DNA of 64,000 nucleotides from Pocillopora verrucosa (GCF_036669915.1 NC_089319.1:3019082-3083081), one strand, 5' to 3'. Positions 1-12,649 are shown, numbered from the stretch's first letter. Notes: generated by a model not told the origin, from the letters alone. Program-made: numbers and translations.

Positions 1-2080
1 TCTGTAACGACTGACTCCTGTATATGTCTTTTCAATGGTCAAGTTGGTCGGGGGCACAGTTCCTCCAGCAATAACGTTATAGATCAGGAGCCAGCCTCCT
101 GCCAGAAATTAAAAAAGAAAATAAAAATCACATTTCTCGGGAGACCGCAAACAAGTCTTCCATGACCCTCTGTTATTCTTACAATAAAAAGGTGGGCTAC
201 TTCGAGTTATGCCATTGCACCACGGCGCAAAGGTATGGTCTCTCCCCCTACCGGCCTTATCTACTTAGAGAAGACAAGATAGCAGAATAGTTTTGTTGGC
301 TTGTTATCACCTCAGTGGCTCCAGATTGAAACCCTGCTTCGACCACAAGCTGGAGTTTTTCTCTGTATTTCAGTTCGTACTACTCTAGAAGTGTTTGGCT
401 CCAGCCTTTTGAAACTTTCACTTGAAATGCGGGCCTCACCTTAAACTCCTTCCCTAACACAAATGTTTTCGTTTGTCCTCGTTTGTCAGTAGTATTCTTT
501 GAATGTTTTTTCTGTATTTAATTATTTCGCCTCTGTTTTGTTTTGTTTTTTCTTCCTCAGGGACAAACACCCCGACGGTTTTTCCCTGCAGCGTTGCTCT
601 TCTATACACGGCCAATATTGCAGAAACGAGTTATATAAACGAGTACAGTGCTTACCTCCATCAGTTGTCATGTCACAAAATACTTTTAAAGAACTTCCAT
701 TTTTCTCAGGGTCGATCCAGTACTCTCCGTCTCCTTTAGAGTCCCCAGCTTCCAAAATCTGCATGCAGGACAGTGCAGAATGACGGGAAGACCAGCCAGG
801 TATAGCTGCGAATTTAAATATGTATTATTCTTTAACGTTGTGGTTCAGGGTCAATTGCCAAATAATTTTGGATGTCCTTACGGGAATAACCAGGTTGATT
901 GTAATATAAGTCTCTGGTAGCTGAAAAGGAAATGAGCTTTGATCTTGATGGGTTTATTAATCTTCACACACCGGTTAAGACGCTGAAAAAAGGGACAAAA
1001 GCTATGTGCAAACTTGAACATGACTGTCCGCATTTATCTTCAGAAATGGGTTTTAAAAGGAGTCTTCAATTGAAAATTTACACTATCCTCAGAGCACTTG
1101 ATAGTCATGTATTTCGTTTAACAACATAAATCACATCTGAAAAACCGCTGGTATCTCTTCCGAAAACTGGAAACCAAATGCCCCACAAAGGAAAAACAGA
1201 TAGAGACACCAAAACCAAAAAACCTAATTTTTTCAGCGCAAAAACCAAAATTTTGATAAAAGAAATAGCCAGAATCACAAAACCGAAAATCCCAACGTCC
1301 CCCCCTTTAAATGGTATTGATTCACGACCCTTGAACTCTGACGTTGGAGCCATATGGAAACAGCTTAAGTTTGATGATGCCATTAATTAAAGAGAGTATC
1401 ACTTGAATTTTCAAAAAGACGCGCACTGGATTTGAGTTAAGATAGCAACCAGCCGGATTCTCAGTGACCTTTGTTTTCAGTAAACCTTTTCTAGAACAGT
1501 CCAAGTACTTACGTGTTTCACAATGTTTTCCTTTGTATCCTGCTATATACATTAGTATATAGCAGTAGTACCGAAACATTGATCTTGGCAGTGAATTACA
1601 TTGGAAAGTTATCAACAAACCTGCTCAACCCAGAACCCACCTGAACAGAGCTATAGTATGTAGATCCTTTTTTCTTTTTAAAATGACCTGGCTTCATCTG
1701 CCGTGTTTTATTATTCAACTCACAGCTACGTTTTCCATTGCTGTCACCGCGATGAACATTGATCGACTTACAGCTGTTGTTTCCCATACATTTTAACTGG
1801 CATTCAAACTCGTCCACAACAACATTTGTCTGAATAACATGACCCACCAAGGCATGGTCTGAAAGGAAAAAAGCGTTCCCTGTAGTTATTAGCTAAAGAA
1901 AGAGAGTATAAGAATGGTTTTTTTCATTTTTTTGTTTTGGTTTTTCATTTTAAGTATTTACTCACCGACTTGAGTTTCAAAAACGCTTCCACAAAAGTCT
2001 TTGTTTGCCAGGACAAACAGGATTCCCAAAAGGATGTTAAGAGTAACAATCATAAACTGGGTAATCCATAAAACAGCCAT
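1..2080 (-). pseudogene. Copy A of the PAN/EGF/fibrinogen-like secreted protein gene, 3' end outside the window, EGF exon broken
   Basis: Exons read on the minus strand: exon 1 2080-1966 (signal peptide starting MAVLW), exon 2 1858-1641 (PAN/apple-like, six visible Cys), remnant of exon 3 about 1539-1513, exon 4 805-656 (fibrinogen-N-like, ending in a TTDGG motif), exon 5 from 98 down to the window edge. Exons 1, 2 and 4 are open with good splice sites and match copy D in phase. Exon 3 keeps only its last part (YKGKHCET); the first half and the intron before it are deleted, so intron sequence lying beside the PAN exon in copy B abuts it here. The only AG at the join gives a 27-nt exon that breaks the frame, and skipping exon 3 also breaks it. 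An insertion of about 355 bp lies between exons 4 and 3. Probably a pseudogene; the rest of exon 5 is not visible. Confidence 0.6.
1126..1482. mobile_element. Insertion of about 355 bp in the exon 3-4 intron of copy A
   Basis: The intron between the EGF and fibrinogen-N exons matches copies B and C on both sides, but copy A has an extra A-rich segment (ACCAAAACCAAAAAACC near 1,210). No long inverted repeats or reading frame are visible. Probably a short non-autonomous element. Confidence 0.45.
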
Positions 2081-2830
2081 ACTAAAATTGGCCGTTTTTA
2101 TCTTTCGCAGGTGGAGCTCCTTAGTGATCTTATTGCGTATCAGCTTTGTGATATTTGCCTTCCTCTTTAGGTAAGTAGGCGTCATTGACTCACAATTGAA
2201 ATACTTATTATCTATAATTCATGATTCCTTTTTATTCATCACTTTATTGCTCTTCAGTTTGCATGAAAATTTCTTTTGTTCGTCGCAGTAATAGAAAAGT
2301 TTGTTTCCACTTTTATCATTATCATTGATATTATAATTCGCCAAATCAACAGGGTGACTTTTGTTTTAAGGAATTTGCAATTAACGGGTCGACTTTGCTG
2401 ACGAGAAACATCCACACAGGAAGTCTGACATAATTAAAACAAAATAAAAGAAAATTGACTTTTTCACTTTGTTTATATTTTACATGGCATCGAGAAGACA
2501 ATCCATTTCATCCTTTGAGTAACTATTTTTCTCTTAATTTATTAACAAGTGGATTACATCCATTTAGCTCTGATCACGTAAAAGTAACGAATAGCCGTTC
2601 AAAATCATACACTCTTTTTAAACCAAAGAACTATTGAGAACGTCGATGCAGATGCCGAGAACATACCAAAAACGTAATTAAACTGAGAGTTAAAGATGAA
2701 GCGTAACTAATAATTTGCATTAGGCTGCAAACTTTTCGTGAACAGGTGACATTACCAACTCGTGCCTCAACGCATAATATTTGCAGAAAAAGGAACGGAT
2801 ATATATAAGTCACCTTTAAACGCTACGTCT
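2081..2830. repeat. Duplicated 5' flank (promoter side) of copy A
   Basis: The roughly 750 bases upstream of copy A are closely similar to 8840-9522 upstream of copy B, including the stretch beginning GACTCACAATTGAAATACTT. The match ends at about 9,522 in copy B. It probably contains the promoter and 5' UTR of the array genes; no TATA box or other element could be assigned with certainty. No gene is seen here. Confidence 0.65.
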
Positions 2831-3220
2831 GTACGAAATAACACACCTTTTTCTTGTCCTTCTCTGCTCTCCGATCGATAAATAGAAAAACAAGGTTAAG
2901 TTCCGAATTTCTCTGCCTTGTAACCCATAAAATTAACAAGATCGTTTTATGCTCAATGAGAAAGACAAAATGAAGACCCCCCATATTTGCTTCGCCTTTA
3001 GCAGCCAAATCAGTTAGAGCTATATTTTTTTAGCACTCTTACGCTTTTCTCGGGAATGCATCTGTTTAATCATAAATAACAAGTAGAGAAGCCTTGACTG
3101 TGCTCTGTTATGTTGTAGATCACGCAGGAAGCGGCCAAAGCACGAAAGAAGTAGAGAGAAAGAATTCTTAAAATTCCCCACACATCACTATCAATTTTCA
3201 AAATTAGAGAGAAAGAATCC

Positions 3221-3430
3221 TTAAAATTTCCTACACATTACTTTCAAAGCAAAATTTATTGCCAAAGCGAACGACAGTGTCGTCAGAATGCTCCATGCTG
3301 TCATAAAGCACGCTACAATAAGCCAATAGGAATCCTTGTTATAATGGTCCAAATAATCAGATTGGTTGACAAGACTAAAGCTGTCAAAAATATCAAACCA
3401 TCCCAGTTCACAACCATCAAAGTTCACAAT
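3221..3430 (-). other. Possible transmembrane-protein exon in spacer S1
   Basis: A minus-strand frame preceded by an acceptor-like TTGCAG reads VNFDGCELGWFDIF, then a potential N-glycosylation site (NQS), then a hydrophobic segment (SYWLIVACFMTAW...ALAINFALK). A GTAATG donor-like site follows the second hydrophobic stretch. The same frame is kept at 14465-14677 in spacer S2 with mostly conservative changes. No neighbouring exons were identified, so it may be an isolated exon, the relic of a gene, or open by chance in a young duplicate. Confidence 0.3.
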
Positions 3431-4901
3431 CTGCAATAGTTTACAAACTCAAATAGTTAGGCAGGTCGAATTTACTACTTCTGCCTGAAGTTTTTCTCTA
3501 ATGTTAGTCTGAAGTTAGTCTCTAATGCAGAATCTGAAACTGAAATGTTCAGTGAAATCCGGCCAAATGATAACTCATAAAAATACGCAAGCTTTTTTAC
3601 ATAACAATCAGAGAACAAACTGCTCAAGGTGTGTGTTTTATGAATGTACGATAGCCGAATTCACAGCAACATGAAGATTGCTTGGAATGACAGCGCCGTC
3701 AAACTCGGCTGTTTCTACACTACGATTACCGTAAATCGCCATGATGAGTTAGCTGCGATGGACCTCAGCATGATCGCAGTCGCTCTCAAACCTTCCTGAT
3801 TAGCATGAAATTTAACAATTGTGCCAGTTTGGCTATATTTTTCATAATTTCTGTGTTGTTCTGTTTTGTTTCTGAACACAAAACTTTATATACTATACCA
3901 GTGTTAACTATGTTTGATTTTTATTATCGTACATAAGCTTGCAATCTAACTAAGTAAAAAAACCTTAAAAACTCGGTCTGTTTAGTTTTCGTCTCTGTTT
4001 GCGTTGTAATAGCGTAAATTACGGTGCTTGGCATGTTTACAAACCTTTATTTGGTTCTTCGGTTGCTACTTGCCGGCTCGTTTGTTCCGAAATTTCATTT
4101 TCAATTAACGAAAACAAGCAAAAGAGAAGTCCGAGGGAAGTCCGAAAAATGGCCAGACACAATACAATTTGGCAGATGGCGTGACAGCTTTAGCTAAGCT
4201 CTGTACTCTGGAAGAGCACGCTCTTTCAACCAATGACAGCACGCTCTTTTTCAGTTGATATTTTAGTCTTTATTAGTGCTTTTGAGGGCTTGTTTTCCTC
4301 TCTTTTTTGGAGAAATCGTTTTTTTTTTCATAAAACAAAAGTGCGAGTCTAGTTAAGGTTTTTTTCTTTTTTGAAGGAGTTAGCAAACTTCTCCAAATTT
4401 TCACAACATTTCGAAAGCAACCTTAAAGGTTCGATGGTCCGAAGTATTTGATTGGCTAATGAGAGAACAGTTGTCAATCACAAAGTGAACCTTACCCATC
4501 ATGTCAATTTCAATTGGCTTTTGGTGTGGAGACCCATCAAGTTCGTTTTATAATTGAATTAAAAAATTAACAAAACTTCATTTCTCTTATCCGGTGGTAT
4601 GAAATCCAGCCAAGTTGTGGCTCACGAAAACGTACACTTTTTCGGTAAACAATTACGAAACAAAGAGCTAAAAACTTGCGGATGAAAAATGCAGCAAGAT
4701 TGACAGAACTTGTGATAGGTGGGAAGATCTGAAAGCTGCCTTTCTGTTTGGAGGAAATGTTAGAGCGACCTTTCAGTTGATAAGTCGTTAAAAATTCAAC
4801 TCGAAAACACACGAATATAATCCATAATCCAATATATTATTATGTATGATATATTGGCTTATTTGTTGTAGGTTCAAACACCCGTGAAAACATGCATTTC
4901 G

Positions 4902-5204
4902 GGAGAGAAATATATATAACAAGTTTTATTTGTTCACATCAGATGGTTATTACATGCATAAGCCAGACAGTTGACAAATAATTTTACACAATTTTATACC
5001 ATAAATATTCACATACAATTACAACATGTAGACATTAATCTTCCTTGCTTACAAACATCTAGGTATTAGGATAATATGTAAAGAGGAAAACTACAGACTA
5101 AACATAATTACAATTAATAATTAATCTTTCATCTTATTAATTAGAGTATCTATGTCGACATAGGAGTTTTCAGTTTCTAGAATTTCGATTAATTTTGTTC
5201 GTAG
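4902..5204. mobile_element. 303-bp insertion present in spacer S1 and absent from S2
   Basis: S1 and S2 match up to CATGCATTTCG and again from AAGTAGAAAATG; S1 has 303 AT-rich bases between. The insert has no coding frame and no clear inverted ends, so its class is unknown. Its presence in one duplicate only dates it after the spacer duplication (or marks a deletion in S2). Confidence 0.55.
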
Positions 5205-6079
5205 AAGTAGAAAATGTTGGGAGAATCTTGTGATCTTGAACAAAGGTACCCTACCTCACAGCCATTGTTCTAGTGGTGACGAAAGAAACAATAAGCATCA
5301 AAGCATATAATTCCTTTTTAAATTGATCCAAATCCCGCCATACGTTAGCGTGTGGGGATGTCCTAAAAATAGTTCATTATTGTTGATTCATACCTCCGCT
5401 TTCAATGCCTTAATAATAATGTGTGAGTAAAAATGAAAACAAAAATGGAGACTGTCAGCTAAGTTTCGTGTTTATTCCCAAGTCTAAGGATCCGCTTTCA
5501 GAGGAAAAAAAACCAAACAAATTAAAACAAAGCAAAAGATAACTAACCACAAGATAAGCTAATCCTTCCTGATGGAGGTAACTATGAATGAACTGAACTA
5601 TTGGTTTCATGATGACAAGGCTAAAAGAGAATCATACACAGCACTACAATCTGTTGAGCTTAAATTTACTTCAGAAATGGCAACTGCAATAAGTGCTCTA
5701 AATTCCAGCTCCTTTCCACTCATGTCTACCTAACGTTTCTTGCTTTTTACATATTTCATTGTGTGCTTCTGGCGTTAATTTATCCGAAAATCCACGATGA
5801 ACAACATTCTCTATAAGACATGTAAGAATACATCTATTTACAATGAAAAAAGATTGAATGATCTTATCAGGAGTATGGGCTGCATAAAGTTCACGCCCCT
5901 GACAACTTGCAATTGAATGACGTACTTCGGGTGTATATTGCGATTCTTCCTATCCATAATAGTACATACAACTTGAGAAGTAATGTCTCAGACATGCAAA
6001 AAATACCAATTCCCAAGAGAGGCCTGACGGTTTCTGAGAATACAACAATGGTGCCTTTAGATACGCTGTTACTTACTGC

Positions 6080-6320
6080 CAAGGTGTTCATAGGGTAAGT
6101 TAATTCAAGATCTTTAAAATGAACCTGTTTATTAGAAGATAACTTTTTTATTAAATATGAGGAGGTTTTTAATATATTACAGTAAAGTTTTGTTTTGCCT
6201 AGGTGTTAAGAGGATATGTTTATTCAAAGATCTTTAAAATGAACTTTTTTATCAGAAGATGACTTTTTTTATTAAATATGAGGAGGTTGCCACTTATGAA
6301 TAAAGGATGGATGCAGAAAG
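6080..6320. repeat. Tandem duplication, period 120 bp, downstream of copy B
   Basis: TCTTTAAAATGAAC and about 100 following bases occur twice, at 6111 and 6231. The equivalent place in spacer S2 (near 17,300) has one copy, so the duplication arose after the spacers separated. Non-coding. Confidence 0.6.
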
Positions 6321-6419
6321 TTTCTAAACTCCTCACATCGTAGTACCGAGTGCCTGTGTCTCAAAAGTAAATATTAAATGTTTTAAAAGGCAGAAGAAAC
6401 AGCAAAGTTATCAACGGAC

Positions 6420-8839
6420 TTAAATTCTCCAGAAGTCACCGGATGTAACAATTTTCTCAAAATTATCATCACATTGCCAAGCGTTCGAACTTGGCCAAGT
6501 GATCCAATGATAGCTACCCACAATAAATGCTGAGTATATATACAGCTCCTTATGCCCTTCATGTCCCCATTTTCCAACACGTATCGCACCGTTTTCCGTC
6601 CCCCATTCTACGCATCTACTTGCAAGGATTGAGTTGTCTCCCTTGAGTTTTTCAAATGAACCAAAGGCTTTGGGAAAAACGTCGGTATCACCGGCAAAGA
6701 ACCTGGCTACAGCTTCACCAGAGCTGTTCGCGGCCGTTTTGACATGAAACGTTCGTCCATGTTGCTGTTTATGGCAGTGGAATCTCAGCTGAGTGAAAGA
6801 TATGCGGGATCTCAACTCTCTCATACCGTCAAGAGAGAGAACCATTCGGTTGCTGCTGTAACGACTGACTCCTGCATATGTTGTTTCAATATTCAAATAG
6901 GTGGGGGGCACAGTTCCCCCAGCAATAACGTTATAGACTAGGAGCCAGCCTCCTGCCAGAAATTAAAAAAGAAAATGTGAATCGCACTTATTGGGAGACC
7001 AGAAACAAGTCTGTTTTTCTTACAATAAAAAATGGGGGACTTCTAGTTATGCCTTTGCGCCACGGCGCAAAAGTATGGTCTTTCCCTCTACCTACCGGCT
7101 TTATCTATTTAAAGAAGATAATTTGGTAGAATGGTTTTGTTCCTTTGTTATCACCTCGGTGATTCCAGATAAAAACCCTGCTTAACCTCAAGCTGGAGCT
7201 TTTCTCTGTATTTCTGCTGTTACTTCTTTAAAAGAGTCTTAAACAATCCTGCTGGTTTGGCTCTAGCCTTTTGGCACTTTCACTTGAAATGCGGGCCAAA
7301 CCTTATACTCCTCCCCTAAAACAGATGTTTTTGTTTGTCCGTAGCATTCTTTGAATGTTTTTTCTGTATTTAATTATTTTGCAGCAATTTTTTTCCTCAG
7401 GTTCAAACAGCACAAAGGTTACCTTTGCAGCCTTGCTCTTCTATGCACAGCCAAAATTACAGAAACCAGTTATTTACAATGCTTACCTCCATCAGTTGTC
7501 ATGTCACAAAATACTTTTAAAGAACTTCCATTTTTCTCTGGGTCGATCCAGTACTCTCCGTCTTTTTGGAAGAAACTTGAGTCCCAGATGTCCTTACACG
7601 AATGACCAGGCTGATTGAAATATAAGCCTCTGGTAGCTGAAAAGGAAATGAGCTTTAATCTTAATGGGTTTATTAATCTTCACACACCGGTTAAGATGTT
7701 ATGAATAGGGGAAAAAGCTAAACGCAAACTTGAACACGATTGTCCGCATGTATCTTCAGAAATGCGTTTTAAAAGGAGTTCCCAATTCGAAATTTACACC
7801 ATCCTCATTGCACTTAATTTTCATGTATTTTGTTTGGCAACGTGTAAAGTAGAACTTTTCTAGAACAGTCTCACCACTTACGTGTTTCACAATGTTTTCC
7901 TTTGTATTCCGGATGACACTGGCCGCTTTTAGTTATTTGTTTTCGCCCGCGGGAAACATCCATGCAGGAGGCCTGATTAGTAAAACAGAAAGTTAAACGT
8001 TTTTCTTCCCGTTCTGCTATCGATTGTTTTTCAGAGTAAACAAAGCTTGTTTTCTCGTTATCAGTATTCAGACGCTCAATTTGCGTTTTCAAAAAGGACA
8101 TTTGACGTTGCCCTTACATTCATGTCAACATTCAGAACATGCTATACAAGCAGAAAAGAAACCTTTTTGGTTCGCAGTGTGTTGCAAAATAGGAATTGCA
8201 AAAAATGAAAAACTCGCTCGGAGAAACGTTTGCCCGAGACTTTTAAGTGCTTGGTGTTCTGTTTACAAAGTGAACGCCTACTTATAAGCCAATAAAAATT
8301 GATTCTCTCAGTTTTCATTAGTATATAGCAGTAGTACCGAAACATTGTTTTTGGCGGTGAATAAGATAGGAAAGTTATCAACAAACCTGCTTAACCCAGA
8401 ACCCACCTGAACAGAGCTATAGTATGTAGATCCTTTTTTCTTTTTAAAATGACCTGGCTTCATCTGCCGTGTTTTATTATTCAACTCACAGCTACGTTTT
8501 CCATTGCCTTCACCGGGATGAACATTGATCGACTTACAGCTGTTATTTCCCATACATTTTAACTGGCATTCAAACTCGTCCACAACAACATTTGTCTGGA
8601 TAACATGACCCACCAAGGCATGGTCTGAAAGGCAAAAAACGTTCTCTCTAGTAACTACAGCTATAAAAAGAGAGTATACGAATCGGTTGGTTTTGGTTTT
8701 CTTTTTTTCGAAGTATTTACTCACCGACTTGAGTTTCAAAAACGCTTCCACAAAAGTCTTTGTTCGCCAGGACAAACGGGATTCCCAAAAGGATGTTAAG
8801 AGTAACAGTGGCAAACTGGGTTCGCCATAAAACAGCCAT
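6420..8839 (-). CDS. Copy B of the PAN/EGF/fibrinogen-like secreted protein gene, fibrinogen-N exon half deleted
   Basis: Minus-strand exons: 1 8839-8725 (signal peptide, MAVLW start), 2 8624-8407 (PAN/apple-like), 3 7972-7882 (EGF-like, with SGQCHPEYKGKHCET), 4 remnant about 7570-7487, 5 6952-6420 (C-terminal domain, stop at 6422-6420). Exon 4 has lost its 5' half and its acceptor: sequence matching copies A and C stops after GEYWIDPEK and resumes in the upstream intron across a short filler. Exon 4 is a phase 1-1 exon in the intact copies, so skipping it keeps the frame and would give a protein of about 318 residues without the fibrinogen-N module. All other exons are open. A longer ATG-started frame (from 8940) is frameshifted relative to copy A and is not the real start. 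Whether B is still expressed cannot be seen, so it is either a shortened paralogue or a young pseudogene. Confidence 0.55.
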
Positions 8840-9522
8840 ACTAAAATTGGCCGTTTTATCTTGTCGAGGTGGAGTTCCCTAGTTTTCTTGTTGCATATCA
8901 GCTTTCTTATATTTGCCTTCCTCTGTAAGCTGAGCGTCATTGACTCACAATTGAAATACTTATTGTCTACAATTCATGATTCCTTTTTATTCATCGCTTT
9001 ATTGCTCTTCAGTTTGCTAAAAAATTTCTTTTGTTCGTTGTAGTAGTAGGAGAGTTTGTTTCTGCTCTTACCATTATCATTGATAATCTGATTCGCCAAA
9101 TCAACAGGGTGGCTTTTGTTTTGAGGAATTTCCAATTAATGGATCGACTTTGCCCACGAAATACATCCACACAGGAAGCCTGACATAATTAATACAAAAT
9201 AAAAGAAAATTGATTTTTTTACTTTATTTTTATTGACATGGCACGAGAGGACAAAAACTTATCCATTTCATCCTTTGAGTAACTTTTTTTCTCTTAATTA
9301 AGAAAGTGATCACGAATAGCCGTTCTAAATAATATACTCTTTTTAAACTAAAGAACTATTGGGAACGTTGATAGAGTTGCCGAGAACATACCAAAAACGT
9401 AATCAACTTGAGACTTAGGTGAACCTAATAATTTGCATCAGACTGCAAGCTTTTTGTGAACAGGTAACATCACCAACTCGTGCTTCAACACATTACTTTT
9501 GCAGAAACTTAACGGATATATA
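8840..9522. repeat. Duplicated 5' flank (promoter side) of copy B
   Basis: Counterpart of 2081-2830, with scattered substitutions and small indels. Homology stops abruptly after GGATATATAAC at about 9,522, where unrelated sequence begins. Confidence 0.65.
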
Positions 9523-10755
9523 ACGGCCTCGGGCAACATTTTCAAGACCTCAGTCACGGTTTTTCACCATAGGAATCGACCCTAATTCGGTAAATAATAT
9601 ATCTATTTTTTAAAAACCTAAGGAAATTCTTTCCGAAAGAACCCGAATGAAACGGAAAGATCCTCCATAAACTGATTTGTTAGCGAGTAAATGGTAGTTA
9701 AAATTAAGGTGATGCAAATTAAAGAGATAATAATTATCAGCTTGAGGTAGTGACCGGCGTCTTTGCGTAAAAAATACTGCCTAGCCGGAAAAACGAGGGA
9801 TATTTATGAAAAATGGTAACGGAGTAGGGATGTACTCTGCGACTCACTAAAGCGTTACCGTTGCCCGTGGTCAGAGATAGGAAAATACTACTGACCGGGT
9901 AAAGAACCAATCAGATTGCGGGATTCGTTACCCTGCCCTCTGAAAAAAAAAATCGATGTCCTACGCGACTACGCGACTAGTCGAGAGCATTAAACAAGAA
10001 TGCAATATAAACCTTTCAAAACCTTACGGAGCCTTATATGTGACACAGATGAACAGTGTTTTTCGCGCGCCTTGATTGGCTGGTGCGAAAGTGATTAATG
10101 AACAGCAAGAGTTTAATTTTCGACCATTTTCGCGGTATCTTGACAAAGACAAACTAATTCATTAGGCTCTGTGTGCTATGTACTAAAATAATTCTTCACT
10201 TCGGTGTCAGTGAAAGTGCTGGATGTTTACTTGGCCGTTTTGCCTCTCTAGCTCCACTTTGGTAAACAATTGTTAATCACTGTTTCAAAAAATTGATTTT
10301 AATGTACAGTCGAACCTCAATTATCCGGACCTCGATTATCCGGACTATTCGATTATCCGGACTTTTTTATCTGGTCCCAATTTTTACATGAATATTAATT
10401 AGTTGTGATCTTGAAAACTCAAAGTCGCAAAAAGCCCAATAATCCTTTCAAAAGACTGTTAAAACAGCGTATCATCCTGTGCGCTTTTCAAAATTCGAAA
10501 GTGCGACGAGACAAAGAAATATTCTGATGTGTTCAGCTGATATCTGATTGGCTCAAAAAATAGAAACTGTTATCTGGAGAGCTTAGAAAAAATGTAAGTT
10601 TTTGGTTAAATAGTATGATGAATTTAGATTTGTGTTATTTTTTCGAAGATACCTCGAGTAGGCGAAAATTCTCGATAACCGCAAGACGGTGTTACTTCTT
10701 ATTCATCAATCTTCTCTCTTTTAAAGTCCAGAAAGATTACAATGTCCTCTGAGCG
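9523..10755. other. Non-coding stretch between copy B flank and the GPCR TM1 exon
   Basis: No gene seen. Up to about 9,950 (GGCCTCGGGCAAC... to ...GCCCTCTGAAAAAAAAAA) it has the look of a non-autonomous element of about 430 bp, but I could not define inverted ends. A TIR-like tandem motif follows at 10,305-10,372. Confidence 0.4.
10305..10372 (+). mobile_element. Solo end of a pogo/Tigger-like DNA transposon
   Basis: Sequence after a TA dinucleotide begins CAGTCGAACCTCAATTATCC and then repeats the unit TCGATTATCCGGAC two more times. This resembles the ends of pogo/Tigger-type (Tc1/mariner superfamily) elements, which use TA targets. A matching inverted end was not found nearby, so it is a fragment or solo end. 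Confidence 0.45.
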
Positions 10756-10868
10756 ATGTCAGATTTAGTTGTCGTTTTCATAGCAATAATTTCCTCCGTG
10801 TTAACCTCCTCAAATATCATGGGGAATTCTGTCGTTTGTTGTATCATAAGGACGAATCGGGATATGAG

Positions 10869-12649
10869 GTCAGTGGCCTAACGAGAGTTATGTTAGTGAG
10901 TTAGAGCAGGACGTCTGTTTATTTGTAAGGCAAAGTTAAAGGAGAGGTCGTATTACGAGCCAGCAGGGTATTTCTAGCCGCAGTGTATCCTAGTTTAAGA
11001 GGCATGAGACGATTGGGAGTATGGCTACTCTACCTCCCTACCCTCTCTAAGTCCAGTCCATCTAAATCTACCACCCAGGCTACCACCCAGTAGTTACCCC
11101 TGTATACTCCTGGGTGGAGAGAGGCATTGTATAAAAGTGTCTACTTTTGAAGAATATTGACGTGCTTGTGAACAGAAAAAGGGTTAAGTTCGCTGTTGAT
11201 ATTGGTGTTGATGTCCCTGTTACTTATGATTTGGTTTGTAGCACTGAGCAAATAAGTTTTTATCTTTGAAGAGTAAACGAAGTGAATAGCGTGTTATTTC
11301 AGGTTAGTCCGTATAAGGAAGACACAAATTGAAAGTAAATTCTCATTCTCTCTTTTCTTTTTATTTGACACAAGCTGAAACAACTTTTATGGCGTTTCAC
11401 TCAATCTAGCATTACATAAGAAATCAGCAAGCCACCGGCTGAATTAAAAGTCGATAAAATCACATGGTGACAAGAACTCTTCAATTTTCGATTTACAGTG
11501 TTTGATTAAGGTGTGGATGGGAGTCATGTTTTATTCAGGCCTCATCCTACTGGTCTTGCGGATGAATCTTTGCAGCCTGTCCAAAACACCAGACGGCGAA
11601 TGCAATTCAGCGGCCGCACTTAAGGCATGCGCAAATGAGTCAATCTTGGCTGACCGTGCGCCCATTTTTCGTGTAAAATTTAAATAGGAAAACGTAAGTA
11701 ACGACCATTGTGACCCAAAATTCCGTTCCTAGAGAACTGTAAAGGGAAATGAAAGTAGAGAACAGGAAAACTCAAGACTTTTCACACGCAAAGGTTATTT
11801 GCTCAGAGGTGTCTGGTTGTTTTAAACTCATAAAGGTTATAAGCTTTTAAGACACCGCGGCCCATTGTGAGACAACTTGGTCCTAGCAGCGTGAAAGCGT
11901 CTGCGCGTGCGCAGAAGTTTGACCGCTGTGTTGGTGAATGTAAACGTACTCCTATTTATAACACGCTATATTTCTTATTCAAAACATGAATGATGATCAC
12001 CAGAGCAAACCAACATTGATCGCACACTATCAGTGATGCTATTTATATTTCTACTTGCTAAAATACCTAAACTTCATGCAGTGTCGAAAAACCAAAACCA
12101 AAATAATCACACCCAATAATCAGAACAAAGGTTAACTATTTAACTCCCAGACCAAATTTGTAATTCTCCTTACTGTCAACCATAGAATTCAACCATATAA
12201 TTCTGGATGTCATGGAAATGGAGACAGTGCCCTAACATAATATTTGCTGCTTAAAAATTTGTTAAGTGTAACAAAATTAATGTCTTTTAATTTTTGTGAT
12301 ACCTTAACTTTTTAGTTAATATCAATTATCAATCTCGAATAAGCAGGTTATGTAAAATGGGAGACTTCTTGGAAACTCAATGAAAATAAAATCTGTAAAT
12401 GAAAAAATGAAAAGAAAAAGTCTCCTTTAATTCTCTAGTCAACAGAGCAGGCGTAATATTGGGAACGAGTGCAATCTGCCATCTTTAATTTTCACAGAAA
12501 TAAAAAGCTGGGGCGAGAAATATTGGGAACTAGTGCTCAGTGTCTTCTCGGTGAACATCCTACCTGCAATCTTTTATTTTAACAAAAACAAAAAAGTGGG
12601 GCGAGAAATAAATCGCTCCAAGGAGGTGCGTAATTTTACAAAAAAAGAT
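10869..12649. other. Intronic/intergenic sequence after the GPCR TM1 exon
   Basis: No gene that I can support. It includes a partial match (12,131-12,185) to the piggyBac-like MITE family complete at 30,731-30,946, and two related segments containing GGGCGAGAAATATTGGGAAC and a close variant near 12,510-12,610, which suggest a local duplication. Confidence 0.4.

Larger units (their letters stand above)
3030..6320. repeat. Duplicated intergenic spacer S1
   Basis: About 3 kb between copies A and B that matches 14235-17350 (S2) between copies C and D at high identity over most of its length. S1 differs by a 303-bp insertion (4902-5204) and by a local tandem duplication near 6080-6320. A piece of the same spacer recurs at about 12,650-12,790. 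Apart from one possible transmembrane exon (3221-3430) it holds no gene that I recognise. Confidence 0.8.

Noticed and set aside
4567-4812. Minus-strand frame of about 80 codons shared with 15926-16174
   Set aside because: Its conservation is no greater than that of the surrounding duplicated non-coding spacer, and it has no features of a protein family.
5907-6098. Plus-strand frame ending in a donor-like site (ATAGGGTAAG)
   Set aside because: The copy in spacer S2 (about 17,100-17,240) is broken by stops and a deletion, so it is probably not coding.
8308-8940. A 210-codon minus-strand frame covering exons 1 and 2 of copy B as one protein
   Set aside because: It reads through an intron and uses a shifted frame in the signal-peptide exon; the spliced model with the MAVLW start matches copies A and D.
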